DNA of 64,000 nt. Origin: Siniperca chuatsi (lineage: Eukaryota > Chordata > Actinopteri > Centrarchiformes > Sinipercidae). Both the position numbers and the translations under genes were made by a program. Location of the stretch: contig NC_058053.1 of assembly GCF_020085105.1 (NCBI RefSeq), positions 1,277,388 through 1,341,387 of the forward strand, written 5' to 3'. This document shows positions 1 to 11,340 of this stretch, piece by piece. Below the pieces are notes generated by a model. It was not told the origin of the DNA and did no database searches. It saw nothing but the letters and a program-made list of their open reading frames with translations. Position 1 is the first letter of the stretch. Each line of letters starts with the position of its first letter.

Positions 1-60
1 AACAGAAGTTAACTCACTGCGCTTCTCCTACAGAGCAGGTCTAGACCGAACTCTTTATAA
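1..60 (-). mobile_element. L2-type LINE 3' end fragment
   Basis: The minus strand carries the L2 3' terminal sequence (TCTAGACCTGCTCT followed by AACTTCTGTT) also present at 33630-33690 and 53940-54000. It is cut by the window edge. Confidence 0.6.
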
Positions 61-867
61 TACGGAAATATAATATAATATAATAGAAGACGTGTAATTC
101 AATTTGAGGTCGTCTTGACATGTTTAATAATAACTCCTTCCTGTTGCTTTCCTTGACTTGTAACCGTTAGGACTCCAGAGTGACATTTAAAGACGAACTC
201 TGTTAGTTTTGGTACTTAAACGGCTACAATTTCGGGAAAAGGTGACCAGGCAAAATACAAGGTTGTCTGTGCTGATAGAGATATAGCAGGTGTAGCGTTA
301 ATGAAAGGCTATTGTTTTACTCAACGAGCTCTTTTTTTAAGTAAGTGTTGTTTGATTCATTCACCTAATGGCGAGTTTCCCACATTGACCAATATGAATC
401 AATTCATGTTCTACGTGATGTTCAGCTCTGCCGACATGAAAGGAAGCTTGAGTTTTTAACTGATTCTGACCTGTTTACCAGCCCCTTCCATAATACAAGA
501 GAACGCATTGTTTAGGACTCACGTTAATGGTAGCGGACTGGATGTGTGTTATCTTAGCTTACGGTAAATGATTTACGCACACAGACACACCAAAGTATGT
601 TGCCTAATCACTAGCACAGACAGCTAGCTAGGTTACATACATTAGAAACGAAACTTGTTAACGCTAACTAGCTTAATTACCTTGGACGACGACTTGAATG
701 TACAACACAATCAAAAGCAAGCGTGACAGCGTCATTTCACCGGGTGCGAGGGGTCCCCGAACAGATTTGTCTCCATTGCAGTCAAAATCTGCCTGTTGTA
801 CAACTAAAACTGAATATTCAGTCTTGACCGTGATACTTCCTTAAAATGAAGATAGTCTGGGAAGTTC
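61..867. other. Unassigned AT-rich sequence
   Basis: No coding, RNA or repeat signal recognised on either strand. Confidence 0.3.
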
Positions 868-2920
868 TTCTTCTTCTTCCTCTGTTTTGATTGGCGGTTG
901 GCAACCAGCTTGCAGGTGCATTACCGCCACCTACCGGACTGGAGCGTGGCACAGTAGACTGGCAGACATAAATCAAACAAAAAATAAATAAAAAAACCTG
1001 AATTCTCTCTATTAACCCTGTTTCCTTCAGGTATTTAATCAGGTGACTGTAGGTTCCCTACTGCTTAGCTTTCTTTAACGCTGATGTCAGTTCCTTCCTC
1101 TCCTCCTCACAGGCCCTGCACTCCAGCAGCACATGCTGGACAGATTCAGGATGCCCGCAGTGTCCATCTACCCGTTAGGTGTCTATTTTATGGAGTGTCT
1201 TATTAAGTCCAGTATGTCCTGTCCTGAGACAGGTAATGACTGCCTCTTCCTTTCGGTTCCTGCCCAGCCTTCTTCCCAACCCAGCCTGTTTCTGGATGTT
1301 ATAAAGATGTATTGTCTATGTCCCAGTGTTGTTGCTATACATTTGCATGCATTTGCCTCTTTATATTTGTTTCACCCTCAGCTTTACAAAGTGGAATTTT
1401 CATGTTTACTGTTTGTGATCGGAGTGTTTGCTGGGCCAGTGTATCACCATCTACTCCCACATGAGCAGCGACCCAAACGAAGCGAGCCGTCAGACCCTTG
1501 TTGTGCAGTCTGGATATTAAACGCTGGATTTCAAACAGAAGGTCTTGTCTGCTTGATTTCACAGATGTAATACTTGTGAGTGCTGCCCAACTATCAGATG
1601 CAACTAGTGCATTATTTGTGTTGTTTTCTTCTAACCATTGCAAAGCTATCAAAAGAGCTAGGTGCTCAGCTGTGTATACTGATCAGTGATCAGTTGTTGT
1701 TTTCCTGACAGCTCCTTCACACTGTGGTATGAACACTGCAGCTCCTGCACGTCCAGTCTCAGGGTCAATAACACCAACTTATCTGCAAAGTGCTGCTCAG
1801 TGTAAGTTTGTGCTGTCCTCCCAGCTGATCCCTGTTCAGATTTCTTCCTCAGTTGTTGCTGAGGAAAAGCTGAAGATGGGACTGGGAATGTTACATAAAC
1901 CTAAACTTTCTGCTTTTATATCGCCGCTCCATCCAAAGCTTCTATAATTGTTTTTATTGTGCTCCCAACCGTCCTGCAGGAGGCCTTAGCAGGGTGAGAG
2001 CTACTGTGGCCCTGCAGATTACCCAGTGTGCCAGCATAAGTTTCACTCTTGGTGTCCATAATGACATTTCCCCCATTTCAACTTGTATGGCGGCTGCTGG
2101 AGAGGATTTAAATGCTCCACTGCATATTCTTAGTCCTTGCGCCTGCTCCACATCCAGCGTATAAAGGTGACTCTCTCCTGCCGACATATAAGCTACACAT
2201 CCATGATCCACTGTAGCTCTCACCAGGGCCTGGTATACGTTCACCGATGATGCTCTGGTTGCTCCCCACCTCGTCCTGACAGGCTTCTTAAGAGAGTGTT
2301 GACCTTTTGACACTTGTCCTTTACTTCATCGATGTGCTGCCTCCAAGTCAGCTTTTCATCAAACAATACTCCTAGAAGCCGAATCACATTCACCTGCTCA
2401 AGTCTTTGGCCATATAGTTTCAAGGATATTGCTTTATGGCGTCTAGAAAAACACATCACTTGTGTCTTTGCTACGGATAACTTAAACCCCACTTATTCGC
2501 CCACTGCTCCACCACCGCAACTGCAGCCTGCCTTACCCACAAGGCCCCGTCATCCGCAAACAGCGACCTCCCTATCCCGTTCTCGACTTGATCCAAGATA
2601 TCATGAATCATGATGTTAAACACTGGACTGCAAACACTGCCCCGGTTCCATTCTCAGCTCTATATACTCTTGAGTCTGTACCTACTCTTACCTCTATTGT
2701 CCTGCCAAATAGGAAGTCCAGCACCCAGTTATATTGCCTGCCACCCCCCCACCTTACTTCATTTGATGAGTAGTCCTTCCTTCCACAACATATCGTATTC
2801 TTTTTCTACATCAAAAAGGACGGCTACCACCATTTCCTTTTTTGTTTGGGCTTTCCTAATTTCTGACTCTAGGCATAAGATAGAGTCCATTGTATCGAAT
2901 ATAACCAGCTTGAGATGACG
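868..2920 (-). mobile_element. Decayed I-clade (Nimb-like) LINE with RNase H domain
   Basis: Minus strand, disabled by stops and frameshifts. From 5' to 3' it has an RT motif A region near 2880-2785 (FDVEKEYDMLWKEGLL), then a large gap, then RT C-terminal sequence at 2490-2240 (GFKLSVAKTQVMCFSRR, IRLLGVLFDEKLTW). Further connection-region sequence follows at about 2310-1954 (YQALVRATVDHGCVAYMSA). An RNase H domain lies at 1652-1400 (VASDSWAALTSI and FVWVAAHVGVDGD). The 3' end near 868-960 has the GAAGAAGAAG-type tail seen in fish I-clade LINEs. RNase H at the C-terminus separates it from L2, RTE and L1. No intact ORF remains. Confidence 0.72.
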
Positions 2921-2924
2921 TGTG

Positions 2925-3118
2925 CTAACATGGTGCTTTATCCTGCTGGAAGTAGCCATTAGAAGATGGGTAGACTGTGGCCATAAGGGGATACACATGG
3001 TCAGCAACAATACTCAGGTAGTCGATGGCATTTAAACCATACTTAGTTGGTTTTAAGGGGCCAAATTTGTGCCAAGAAAATATTCCCCACACCATTACAC
3101 CACCACCACCAGCACCAC

Positions 3119-3160
<42 letters not shown>

Positions 3161-3470
3161 GAACCGTTGACACAAGGCAGGATGGATCCATGGATTCATG
3201 GTGTTTATATGACATTCTGACCCTACCATCTCAATGTGGCAGCAGAAATCAAGGTTCGTCAGACCAGCAACGTTTTTCCAATCTTCTATTGTCCAGTTTT
3301 GGTGAGCCTGTGTCCACTGTAGCCTCAGTTTCCTGTTCTTAGCTGACAGGAGTGGAACCTAGTGTGGTCTTCTGCTGCTGTAGCCCATCCACTTCAGTGT
3401 GCCACGGGTTTTGCGTTCAGAGATGCTCTTCTGCATAGCACTGTTGTAACGCATGGTTATTTGAGTCAAT
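2925..3470 (-). pseudogene. Tc1-like transposase fragment with expanded CAG/Ala tract
   Basis: Minus-strand translation gives GVMVWGIFSWHKFGPL and VYPSSNGYFQQDKAPC, the central part of a Tc1/mariner transposase. It is preceded, with frameshifts, by decayed N-terminal sequence reaching about 3470. A run of GCT/GCA codons (about 12 Ala, then a Gly run) interrupts the protein around 3105-3160. The fragment stops exactly at DKAPC, where LINE sequence begins. The catalytic triad is incomplete. Confidence 0.7.
3105..3160. repeat. CAG/CCA trinucleotide repeat
   Basis: Imperfect CAC/CCA units run into about 13 CAG units, inside the Tc1 fragment. On the minus strand these are glycine and alanine codons. 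Confidence 0.85.
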
Positions 3471-3924
3471 AACAATAGAAACGCTGCAGCATCTGTCATT
3501 TTTCAAACCTAATTCTTGTCTCATTTGTGGTCTGATCAGCAGTAAATTCATTAAATTCAGTGCCCCATATCACTAGTTTCACCAAAATCAGTGACTAACG
3601 TTATAAAAGTTGTGTTTTTGTAGAGTAATCCAGGAGTCAGTGAGGCCGGCCGCCTTCTCGCCTTCCTGCCACAGGCGGACTACGCACATGAGCAAAGCAG
3701 CAGATGTTCAAGCAAGTGACGTCCTGACTGAAGCCCCGCCTTGATGAGAGCACTGACAGTTTACATTTTCATGTTGACCCCAAAAGAGCGTGGTGACATG
3801 TAAATGTAAATGCAGAGACGCAAGGACGCAAACGCAGAGGGAACGCAAAAGTAGTCCTCAAATAAATTCTCAGCGTGACCTTTAGGGGGCTCCGTACTGT
3901 GGGTTACAACTTTGAAAATTAATT
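3471..3924. other. Unassigned sequence, partly GC-rich
   Basis: No gene or known repeat recognised. The stretch at 3640-3850 is more GC-rich than its surroundings but has no supported ORF. Confidence 0.3.
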
Positions 3925-4135
3925 GTCAAACAGCTTTTCCATTTTCATTTTAATAGAGTCATAGAACACCCATACAAGTATGTGAAAATGAAAATGAATA
4001 TTGTATTATTGCATTTTAATTTTAATTTTTACTCAATTAACACATACATATATGGAAAATTATAATTGCTATGGTGGAATTACATTTTCATTTTCAAGTT
4101 TACATCATTTGAATATAGTCCAGTAAAGGCTTCCA
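3925..4135. repeat. Dispersed repeat, copy 1 (TTCATTTT-rich)
   Basis: Shares the string TGGAAAATTATAATTG, the motif TTACATTTTCATTTTC and the ending AGGCTTCCATA with 62488-62655 in the same order. It is an unclassified interspersed family present at least twice here. Confidence 0.55.
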
Positions 4136-4920
4136 TACTCAGCAGACCAAAAGCTTATTTCCTTAAATTTCCTTAAATGTTTGTGTCGATTTTTTTAAAG
4201 TTTGATTTTTACAATTAAAAGCACAATTGCAAAACAGTCTTCTGAGTGAGTCTTAATGAGAGACTGCCATTAAAACGTGTTTTCATCATGAAGTCATAGC
4301 TTTCAATAACATCTTATTTTCACTTTATTATTTTCTGTGCATTACTCATACATAAAATATAAAAAAGTGAATTCAATTCCAAAAGTGTAGAATGCAAACT
4401 TTCTGAAAAAAAACTTTCCTGCAAGCAGAATTCCACTAAGTTGTGCTGGAAAAATTATTCCATACATGCATCATTCATGAAAATGTTTTTTAGGTTAAGA
4501 AATGGTACATATAGCAGACAAACTAAAAAAGTTAACATTCAATCATCCCTGAGTTTTGATACCGATACCAAAACAATATCTTTTTAATATACCTTAGTTT
4601 GGAGAATATAAACCATTTTTTATTGAACAAAACATGCCAAGACTACAAGACTTCAATGTTAAATAAAGAACTATGCCTACAAAAAAACACAAGTTTGGTC
4701 TAAAGTTAGAAAGGTTTCCTGATTTAGATAAGGAAATATCTGTTTAAAGAATAAGTAAAGATGCCTAAAAATCTGACATTTGGCATTTGATGCCAACTTT
4801 TATACTTAATACTTAACAGTTTTCAAAACTCAGTGCTACAGACACAATTCTGTGGGTACTCACACACTGGATGACATGTTCCTTCGTCATAAAAAAATTA
4901 AAATAATTCATCACGTCCTG
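4136..4920. other. AT-rich unassigned sequence
   Basis: No coding or RNA signal on either strand. Confidence 0.3.
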
Positions 4921-4934
4921 CCCTCATCCGGTAC

Positions 4935-5075
4935 CAATTTATAACAGAAGTTATCTCATTGCACTTTTCCTATAGAGCAGGTCTAGACCGTACTCTTTAT
5001 GTTATTATTTACAGAGACCCAACAAATCCCACCGTGAATAAGCATTTGGCGACAGTGGCAAGAAAAAACTCTGGA
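4935..5075 (-). mobile_element. L2-type LINE 3' end fragment
   Basis: Reverse complement of the L2 3' end seen at 33560-33700: the GGTCTAGACCTGCTCTATAG region, the GGGTCTCTGTAAATAA region and TTCTTGCCACTGTC. It breaks off at a GC-rich minisatellite where intact L2 copies continue. Confidence 0.65.
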
Positions 5076-5265
5076 GGCTTGAGGTGAAGGCGGGGACCCT
5101 CTGGAGGCCTGCGGCGAAGGCGGGAACCCTCTGGAACCTGGCGGCGAAGGCGGGAACCCTCTGGAACCTGGCGGCGAAGGCGGGAACCCTCTGGAACCTG
5201 GCGGCGAAGGCGGGAACCCTCTGGAAACTGGCGGCGAAGGCGGGAACCCTCTGGAGGCCGGCGCA
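5076..5265. repeat. Minisatellite, 30-bp unit
   Basis: Six or so tandem copies of a 30-bp GC-rich unit (GCGGCGAAGGCGGGAACCCT plus CTGGAACCTG). The unit length is a multiple of three, so several frames on both strands stay open. That explains the long apparent ORFs here. Confidence 0.85.
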
Positions 5266-5469
5266 CCAGATCAGGAGCCAGCGACGGAGCAGCAGGACAG
5301 GGAGCAACGGGATGATTGGTAGAGGAGCGGGCTGGACCAGTGGTGTCTGGGAGGCCGGAACCTGCCACTCCGGCCGAGAAGGAGGGTAAAGCTGCTGCTG
5401 TGACCCAGCCGACGGCTCAGCGGCTTGCTGCGACCCAGCAGTCGGAACCTCGCGCCGTGCTGCGATCCA

Positions 5470-5600
5470 ACCGGAAGAGGAGGTGGTTGCGATCCACCAT
5501 CGGCTAGGGATTGGTGCTGCTGCGATCCAGCCGGGAATAGAGGTGGTTGCGATCCACCATCGGCTAGGGATTGGTGCTGCTGCGATCCAGCCGGGAATTG
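5470..5600. repeat. Tandem duplication, 60-bp unit
   Basis: Two near-identical copies of a unit starting AGGTGGTTGCGATCCACCAT, offset by 60 bp. It lies between the 30-bp and 57-bp arrays and shares their CGATCCAGC core. Confidence 0.8.
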
Positions 5601-5905
5601 AGGCGGTTGCGATCCAGCAGGGAGTCATGGGAGCTGCTGAGATCCAGCCGGGAAAGGAGGCGACTGCGATCCAGCAGGGAGTCATGGGAGCTGCTGAGAT
5701 CCAGCCGGGAAAGGAGGCGACTGCGATCCAGCAGGGAGTCATGGGAGCTGCTGAGATCCAGCCGGGAAAGGAGGCGACTGCGATCCAGCAGGGAGTCATG
5801 GGAGCTGCTGAGATCCAGCCGGGAAAGGAGGCGACTGCGATCCAGCAGGGAGTCATGGGAGCTGCTGAGATCCAGCCGGGAAAGGAGGTGACTGCGATCC
5901 AGCAG
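5600..5905. repeat. Minisatellite, 57-bp unit
   Basis: Five copies; GGAGTCATGG recurs at 5621, 5678, 5735, 5792 and 5849, exactly 57 bp apart. The unit encodes 19-residue repeats on both strands. No flanking start, splice or homology supports a protein. Confidence 0.88.
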
Positions 5906-6189
5906 AAAGCCTGGGAGCGAGGAGCTGCTGCAATCCAGCAGGGAGTGCTGGCTGCTGCGATCCAGCAGGGAGTGATGGCGCAGGAACTGGAACTGGGGAT
6001 GGCTGTGGAGCTGGAACTGAAGGCTGGAGATTGGCCAGTAGAGGTGCAGGGGGGGACTGGCTGACGAATTAACGACTGGAGTGCCAAACTCTTTCCGGAG
6101 GTGTGTTAAGAAACTGTGAAAAGATTGGATGACGGTTTCCTGTCGAAACAACAGAGCATCTCATGCTCTCATACCCAGTTGTTCCGGAA

Positions 6190-6715
6190 ACAATTCATGG
6201 AATGGTTAAGTAGCAAAACCACAGCAATGACTGCTATAGATCACAATAGTATTATTTTTGGTGTATTATTAGAAGACACAAAATTGAATATAATGTTTTG
6301 CTCATTTTAGCCAAATTCTTTATTCATAAGGCTAAATTTATAAATACCCCAACCATCTTCATGTGCTACTATAATGAAATTCAACTCTATACTAAGTCCC
6401 TGAAATTAATGAAATCCAAATGTGCCAAAGATCTCTATGTATTATTAGAAAACAATCTCACCTATGAAGTGTCTTAGAAAACTAATGACCAATTAGTCAA
6501 TCTTAGTAAAAAAAAAATCTTAATTCTATTAATTAATTAAATGTTTTTGTTTATTGTATGTTTTACTCTGCTTAATCTATCTTCTATTGTCTTTGTGTAA
6601 ATGTTTTATGTCTCTTATGTAGTGTCTGTTCATTATACATTAATGAAATTGTATAACTGTAATGAATGTTTGCCTTACAGTTTGTAAATTTGAATTTTCT
6701 ACAATTAAAAAAAGG
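6190..6715 (+). mobile_element. L1/Tx1-like LINE 3' end (fragment)
   Basis: An open stretch from about 6303 to 6475 reads LAKFFIHKAKFINTPTIF and YNEIQLYTKSLKLMKSK, resembling the C-terminus of fish L1/Tx1 ORF2, and ends at a stop. It is followed by AT-rich sequence closing in a short A-run near 6705-6713. No RT domain is present. Confidence 0.5.
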
Positions 6716-6799
6716 CTTCAAAGATGGCGCACTTCCTGGGGCAAGTAACCCCAGATTTGCAAAACTCTCGCACATGCACATTTGATTCAGCACAGTAGT

Positions 6800-7115
6800 G
6801 CTTCACTCTGTACACGCTAGCAATGGCAGACCCGTAGTTTTCTCTGGGCCCCTGCCAAACCGGACCAGTGATGACATGTTTAGCTGCCTGTCTTCATTCC
6901 GCCGCTGGCTGTCGAGGTGGTGTGCAAACGATGTGGGCTTTGTAGATAATTGGCAGAGTTTTTGGGGAAGACCTGGTCTGATTAGGAGAGACGGCATTCA
7001 TCCCACTTTGGATGGAGCAGCTCTCATATGTAGAAATGAATGCACTCCGCCCAGTCATATTAATACTCACATTCCTCGAGGCACCGGCCGAGGAGGTGGA
7101 GTTGCAGCTATCTAG
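6800..7115 (+). mobile_element. L2/CR1-type LINE fragment: ORF1 esterase end fused to endonuclease piece
   Basis: Translation gives [18 protein letters not shown] and [18 protein letters not shown], the C-terminal part of an SGNH-esterase ORF1 with its DGIHP block. It runs directly into [20 protein letters not shown], which also occurs in the L2 endonuclease at 30620-30690. A large internal deletion therefore joins ORF1 to ORF2. It ends at a stop soon after. Confidence 0.65.
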
Positions 7116-7525
7116 CACAGCCACAGAGCACCAAATACACAATAATGGTGAGGCGAGCACAAAAGCTGTTTTTCCACAATAATGTGAATACGCCATCAGA
7201 CTTCGAATGTTGAGCAAATTCACTGTGTAACAGCACGTAACTCTCTCAGTTAACACAAATTGTTGGTTGTTTTACATTTCTGTTTGTGAACCGATTGAAC
7301 AAATGAGACAACGCGTTAATAGGTGAGCTTTAGAGGTGTTGATAGGTTTTGAATGTTGGACAGAGGAAACTAGTTGTTCCTTTTTCTGGCTGTAATGGCC
7401 TAAAAATTTTACTGAAAAGTCTTGTTTGTTTGTTTTAACCCCAATTAGGAAAATGTGTCACATCAAGTTAAATTATTAGTCTTAAAAAACACTGTTGAAT
7501 CTCTTCAAAATATTGAGAACATGCA

Positions 7526-7590
7526 AAAAATGGTAAATGGACTGCATCTATTTAGCACTTTTCTAGTCTACCGACCGCTCAAAGAGTTTC
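7526..7590 (+). repeat. 'GGTAAATGGACTG' interspersed repeat, left half
   Basis: Begins ATGGTAAATGGACTGCAT and continues to the TCTAGTCTACCGACCGCTCA block. The matching right half (TTCAGTGTCTTGCTCAAGGA) is at 9705-9770, so a 2.1-kb element interrupts it. Related copies lie at 42660-42885 (minus strand) and around 56190-56490. Confidence 0.6.
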
Positions 7591-9695
7591 AGAACCAAGC
7601 AGCAACCTCTAGGGCTGAAAAATGAAGCCAACACGAAGTGCCGAAAACTGCAGTTCATCGAATGGCCACTTGAGGCTGGTTCCAAAAGGGAATCAATCCC
7701 CATAGAGCCCCATGTTAAAATGCCCAACTTCACAGCAGAAATAAACATGTTTACAGCCTGGTACAAAAAACTTAATTTCCCCCTTCATGACAACTGTGAG
7801 GGAGGTGAATTTTTTTATAACTCACCCGTTTCAATATTATATTAAGGCTTAAAGTTATGCATAACTAAGGGCGTGGCCGCTTTGAGTGACAGGTGGGGGA
7901 TGCTGGTGCCATCACCGCTAACGATCTGCTGTCTGCTAGCGGCCCAAGACTTTTTCATAAAAACATCTGAAGAATAATATGGCTTGCTGTGTGGTTAATT
8001 TTACCAACAGGCCGTCCAAGATGCCCAGCTGTGCTAACGATGCTAACTTAACGGGAGCGTATGTTAGCCACAGTTTTTAAACCGGCATGCACCAAAGTAA
8101 AAACGTAATAGGGAAGTGTTAGAATTTAGGGTGATAATACTTTTGAACAAATGGCATCTGTGTGAGGTTGGAAAATAAAGGTCCACCTCGTTAGTTAGCT
8201 AACAACTTAACGTTAAACTTACCATACGGGCAATGTAACGTTAACGTAACGTTAATGCTAGACTTATCTAGGTACTGTAACTGTGGTCAGGGAGGGGAGC
8301 TGCTGCGGACACGGATTAGAATAAGTGGCTGCACCTGTGCCTGAGGAGGACTGGAGGGGCGGACTACTAAGTGTTGAAAAGGAGAGAGTTGAGGTGGGTA
8401 TGCTGTTCTGGGGAGCGGCACTTGGTGGGGAAGGCCGAGCCTAGCAGAGCACTCGTTGGTTGGGGCGGGTGCCGTTCGCATGCTGGTTAGGGCTGCTGGC
8501 AGTGAAGAGTGACACTGCACTGTCCAGTGACACTGCCAACTGTAAGCAGTTGAAAGGTGGTCTTTAAGGCAATTAGCTCCTGTACTTAAAAACATATAAT
8601 TTCCTCTAGGTGTAAAATTAACTCCATCTTTCAAAAATAGCCCAGGACTGTCATGTCTACTGTGAGGGTGCTCAATCATAACACCATTTAAGCTACGAAC
8701 AAACATAGCTATAACACTGTTGACACATTTCCTCGCCTTGTTGAGCTTCACCGGATTGGCACCAGCCTTCCACTGGCACCTTTTTGGTCTTCATGCCAGG
8801 GTGCTGGAGGTGAAGCTGGTGCAGGTCCTCCGTCATGTTGATGCTTGATGCTGCTGACCTCCCCCATGTTGTTGCCGCCACAGTGGATGATGAGGACATC
8901 TGCATCTTCCTCGCAGGGACTGGGAAAAGATGGTGAGAAGGCCTTTCCACCCCAGCCAAAGCAACAGACACGGACGTCCAGCACGCTGAGGTAGCTTCCC
9001 AAGGTCTCTGCAGCTCTCTCACCAATGACCCACACTGTGATTATGGGAGGAAAATAAATTAGTGCAATAAATGCTTCAGGTAAAGAAAATATAAAGTTAA
9101 CTAAAGGGTGACTCAGTTTTTTCATCTTTACAATACTATTATGTCACATTTGTAGGAGAAAATGGAACAAGGGAGCAACACTTCAAAATATAGCACAGTC
9201 TTTAACATTAAAATCAGCGGTCTAAAGTCAAGTAGCCAAGACTGGTACTTACAGTTTATGCTGTGTGAAGCAGGCGTGGAGGCATCACAGGTGGCCATGA
9301 CCTCAACAAAGACTAAAAGAAATAAAACATCTTGTAACTAATATAAAAGTGCCTTTCTTTCTCAACAATCATATCTTGCACAGCGGTGTCGGAAAATCTA
9401 GTGTTGCAAATTACCATAATTATGTATTTAAAAAACGTTAAGGCATTTTAAATCTTGTGTAGTATAATCTCAATAACAGATAAATCATTATTTCAAGTTT
9501 TGTTGTATAGTTGCACGTTAACTTAACGTTTACCTCAAGAGTAAGGTGGGACGACGCCTGGGTACTTGTCAACCGCATACCACAGGATAGCATATAGCCT
9601 AGCTTCTGAGCCTAGCTTCTTAGCAACTTCGAGCTAGGTGGGCGTGTTTCAGCAACCCGGCACCTCAGCTCCACCCACGCTCCACCTCTTTGCCC
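7590..9695 (-). mobile_element. Unclassified ~2.1-kb element carrying an SGNH-hydrolase-like region
   Basis: The outer segments at 7595-7895 and 9640-9690 match, in order, the two parts of a compact copy at 20905-21250 (other orientation). The interior (about 7900-9620) is absent from that copy. The interior encodes the decayed SGNH-like domain. Its edges fall inside another repeat, so it is a nested insertion. No terminal inverted repeats were evident, and the class is unknown. Confidence 0.55.
8430..9060 (-). pseudogene. Inactivated SGNH-hydrolase-like domain
   Basis: Minus-strand pieces in shifting frames: VWVIGERAAETLGSYLSVLD, then DADVLIIHCGGNNMGEVSSI, then KLNKARKCVNSVIAMFVRSL, then DSPGLFLKDGVNFTPRGN. 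The blocks match the GDS, GGND and DxxH blocks of SGNH hydrolases. Here the positions read GER, GGNN and DGVN, so the nucleophile Ser and the catalytic His are replaced, and frameshifts split the protein. It is not functional as it stands. Confidence 0.6.
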
Positions 9696-9699
9696 ATTA

Positions 9700-9775
9700 T
9701 TTTTTGGCGGTTAGGGGTTCAGTGTCTTGCTCAAGGACACTTCATCACTCTCTGGAAGAGCCAGGGATCGAACCA
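9700..9775 (+). repeat. 'GGTAAATGGACTG' interspersed repeat, right half
   Basis: GGTTCAGTGTCTTGCTCAAG and GGATCGAACC match the right part of the same family at 56410-56480. Confidence 0.55.
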
Positions 9776-11120
9776 GGAAAAAAATAACACTTACTTCAGG
9801 ATTATTGAGATTTTCACTGCAAACAGGATACAGAAAGTACTTGAAGGATTGTGTTACTTTCTTGGAAATTAACAAATCCATTCAGAAAAAAGAAAAAGAA
9901 CAACATGATAGAACACAGAAAAAAAGTGAAGACCCCAGTTTGACAGCAGAGGGCGACATTTATGAAAAGTAGAATCTACTGAGGGCGTTCAACTGTTTCC
10001 TGAGATCAGTTTACATTCCTCTCCTCTTTATTACATACAGTGTGGACAGTATTAACACTGTTAATGTTACAGTCATGCTGCAGTGGAACAAATGTCCTCT
10101 GTGCTTTATGTTATTACTGTGCAGTTACACATAGTAAATTTATTTGTGCCAATATGGACCTTGAACTTCTGAGCTGCGCATATCCATATAATTATTATTA
10201 TTATATATAATAATATTAATAGTAACAATTATTATTATATAGATATTATTATCCTATTATATACCCATTGGGTCTAGTTCAGTTTACTGGTTCATAGAGA
10301 TTCAAACTAAACCATCTTGAACTTTATGGTAATGCTTGTTCTCTTCATTCTGAGACCAAGAAAGTCCAGGAACAAATTGTATATAATTTCAAAGACTCTC
10401 GGGTACCGCTCAGCAAGGTGATAAGAGAAAAACAAAAGCTCTTCAAAGATCAGCGGAAGCTGTATGGGAGCTGAAGGGTGCCCCGCATGTTTAGAAGTTA
10501 GGATGTGTCCTGGAGAGACTGTGTCTCATAAGTGAGACACTTTTTATTAAGGCTAAAACCTGAAGCTTAAAGGTGAAACCAGCTCCATGGTCACATTTAA
10601 TAAAGCAAACACAACATTCACCTGACTGATGCCTACTTTGACTCTTACTGAGCACTCTGCTCTCAGATTCTGTCTGTTCACTGTCCCATAATGCATGTAG
10701 ATCATCATCTCACATCTTCCCACCAGTGGACAACTACCTACTGTAGGAAGACTGATACAACCTGTCCACCTAGTTTTATATTTCCATTCATGTCCTTCAG
10801 TAAGTATGCCTGGCATTCTTGTGCTTTTCATTTCACTTTCATCATGACTTACAGGAAATGGCAGGAGATGCAGAATGCCCGGCAGTGCAGTACAGAGTGT
10901 TGTCATGCCTTCAGTGGCAGAGAAGTCTGCTGCTCATTCTTGAGAAACTGTAAAACACAGGAAATGAGTGAACACTGTCTGTCCTCTACTATGTGTGGAG
11001 AAGTGACTCACTGCTTACAAAGTGTATATAAAATAACATTCTTCATAACTGTGCATGCCATGTGCCTCCCTATGACATGGAAACTGATGGGACCACGTAA
11101 AAACAACTTCCAAATGTAAT
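9776..11120. other. Unassigned sequence with AT-rich tract
   Basis: An ATT/ATA-rich low-complexity tract lies at about 10190-10262. No supported gene; the short ORFs here have no recognised domain. Confidence 0.3.
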
Positions 11121-11269
11121 TTCATTAAAGGGTCAGTACTTACCCTTTGTGGTATAGCGGTATCTAGTCATGCAAATACCGTTGTTTTGGTTTTACTTGT
11201 CCAGGTTTTGAGATATCTATCGGAGATTTCTGGCTCCACCACAATACGATAGGCCTTTTATTAGCTATT

Positions 11270-11340
11270 AGTAACACCTGTGCTTTCCTACTGTGACAAG
11301 CCAAAATGTCTGCGGTGGAAAAGATCTATGGAGGTGCGTG
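11270..11340 (+). repeat. Dispersed repeat piece shared with 50695-50765
   Basis: ACACCTGTGCTTTCCTACTG and GACAAGCCAAAATGTCTGC match 50706-50750 with few changes. Class unknown. Confidence 0.45.

Noticed and set aside
1133-1570. 145-codon plus-strand ORF
   Set aside because: It is antisense to the RNase H region of the decayed I-clade LINE and has no domain of its own.
5076-5905. Possible CRISPR-like array
   Set aside because: The repeats are directly adjacent with no unique spacers, and the context is a vertebrate genome.
5005-6087. 360-codon minus-strand ORF and overlapping 193- and 195-codon ORFs
   Set aside because: They are translations of tandem minisatellites with units divisible by three; there is no conserved domain, and frames are open on both strands.
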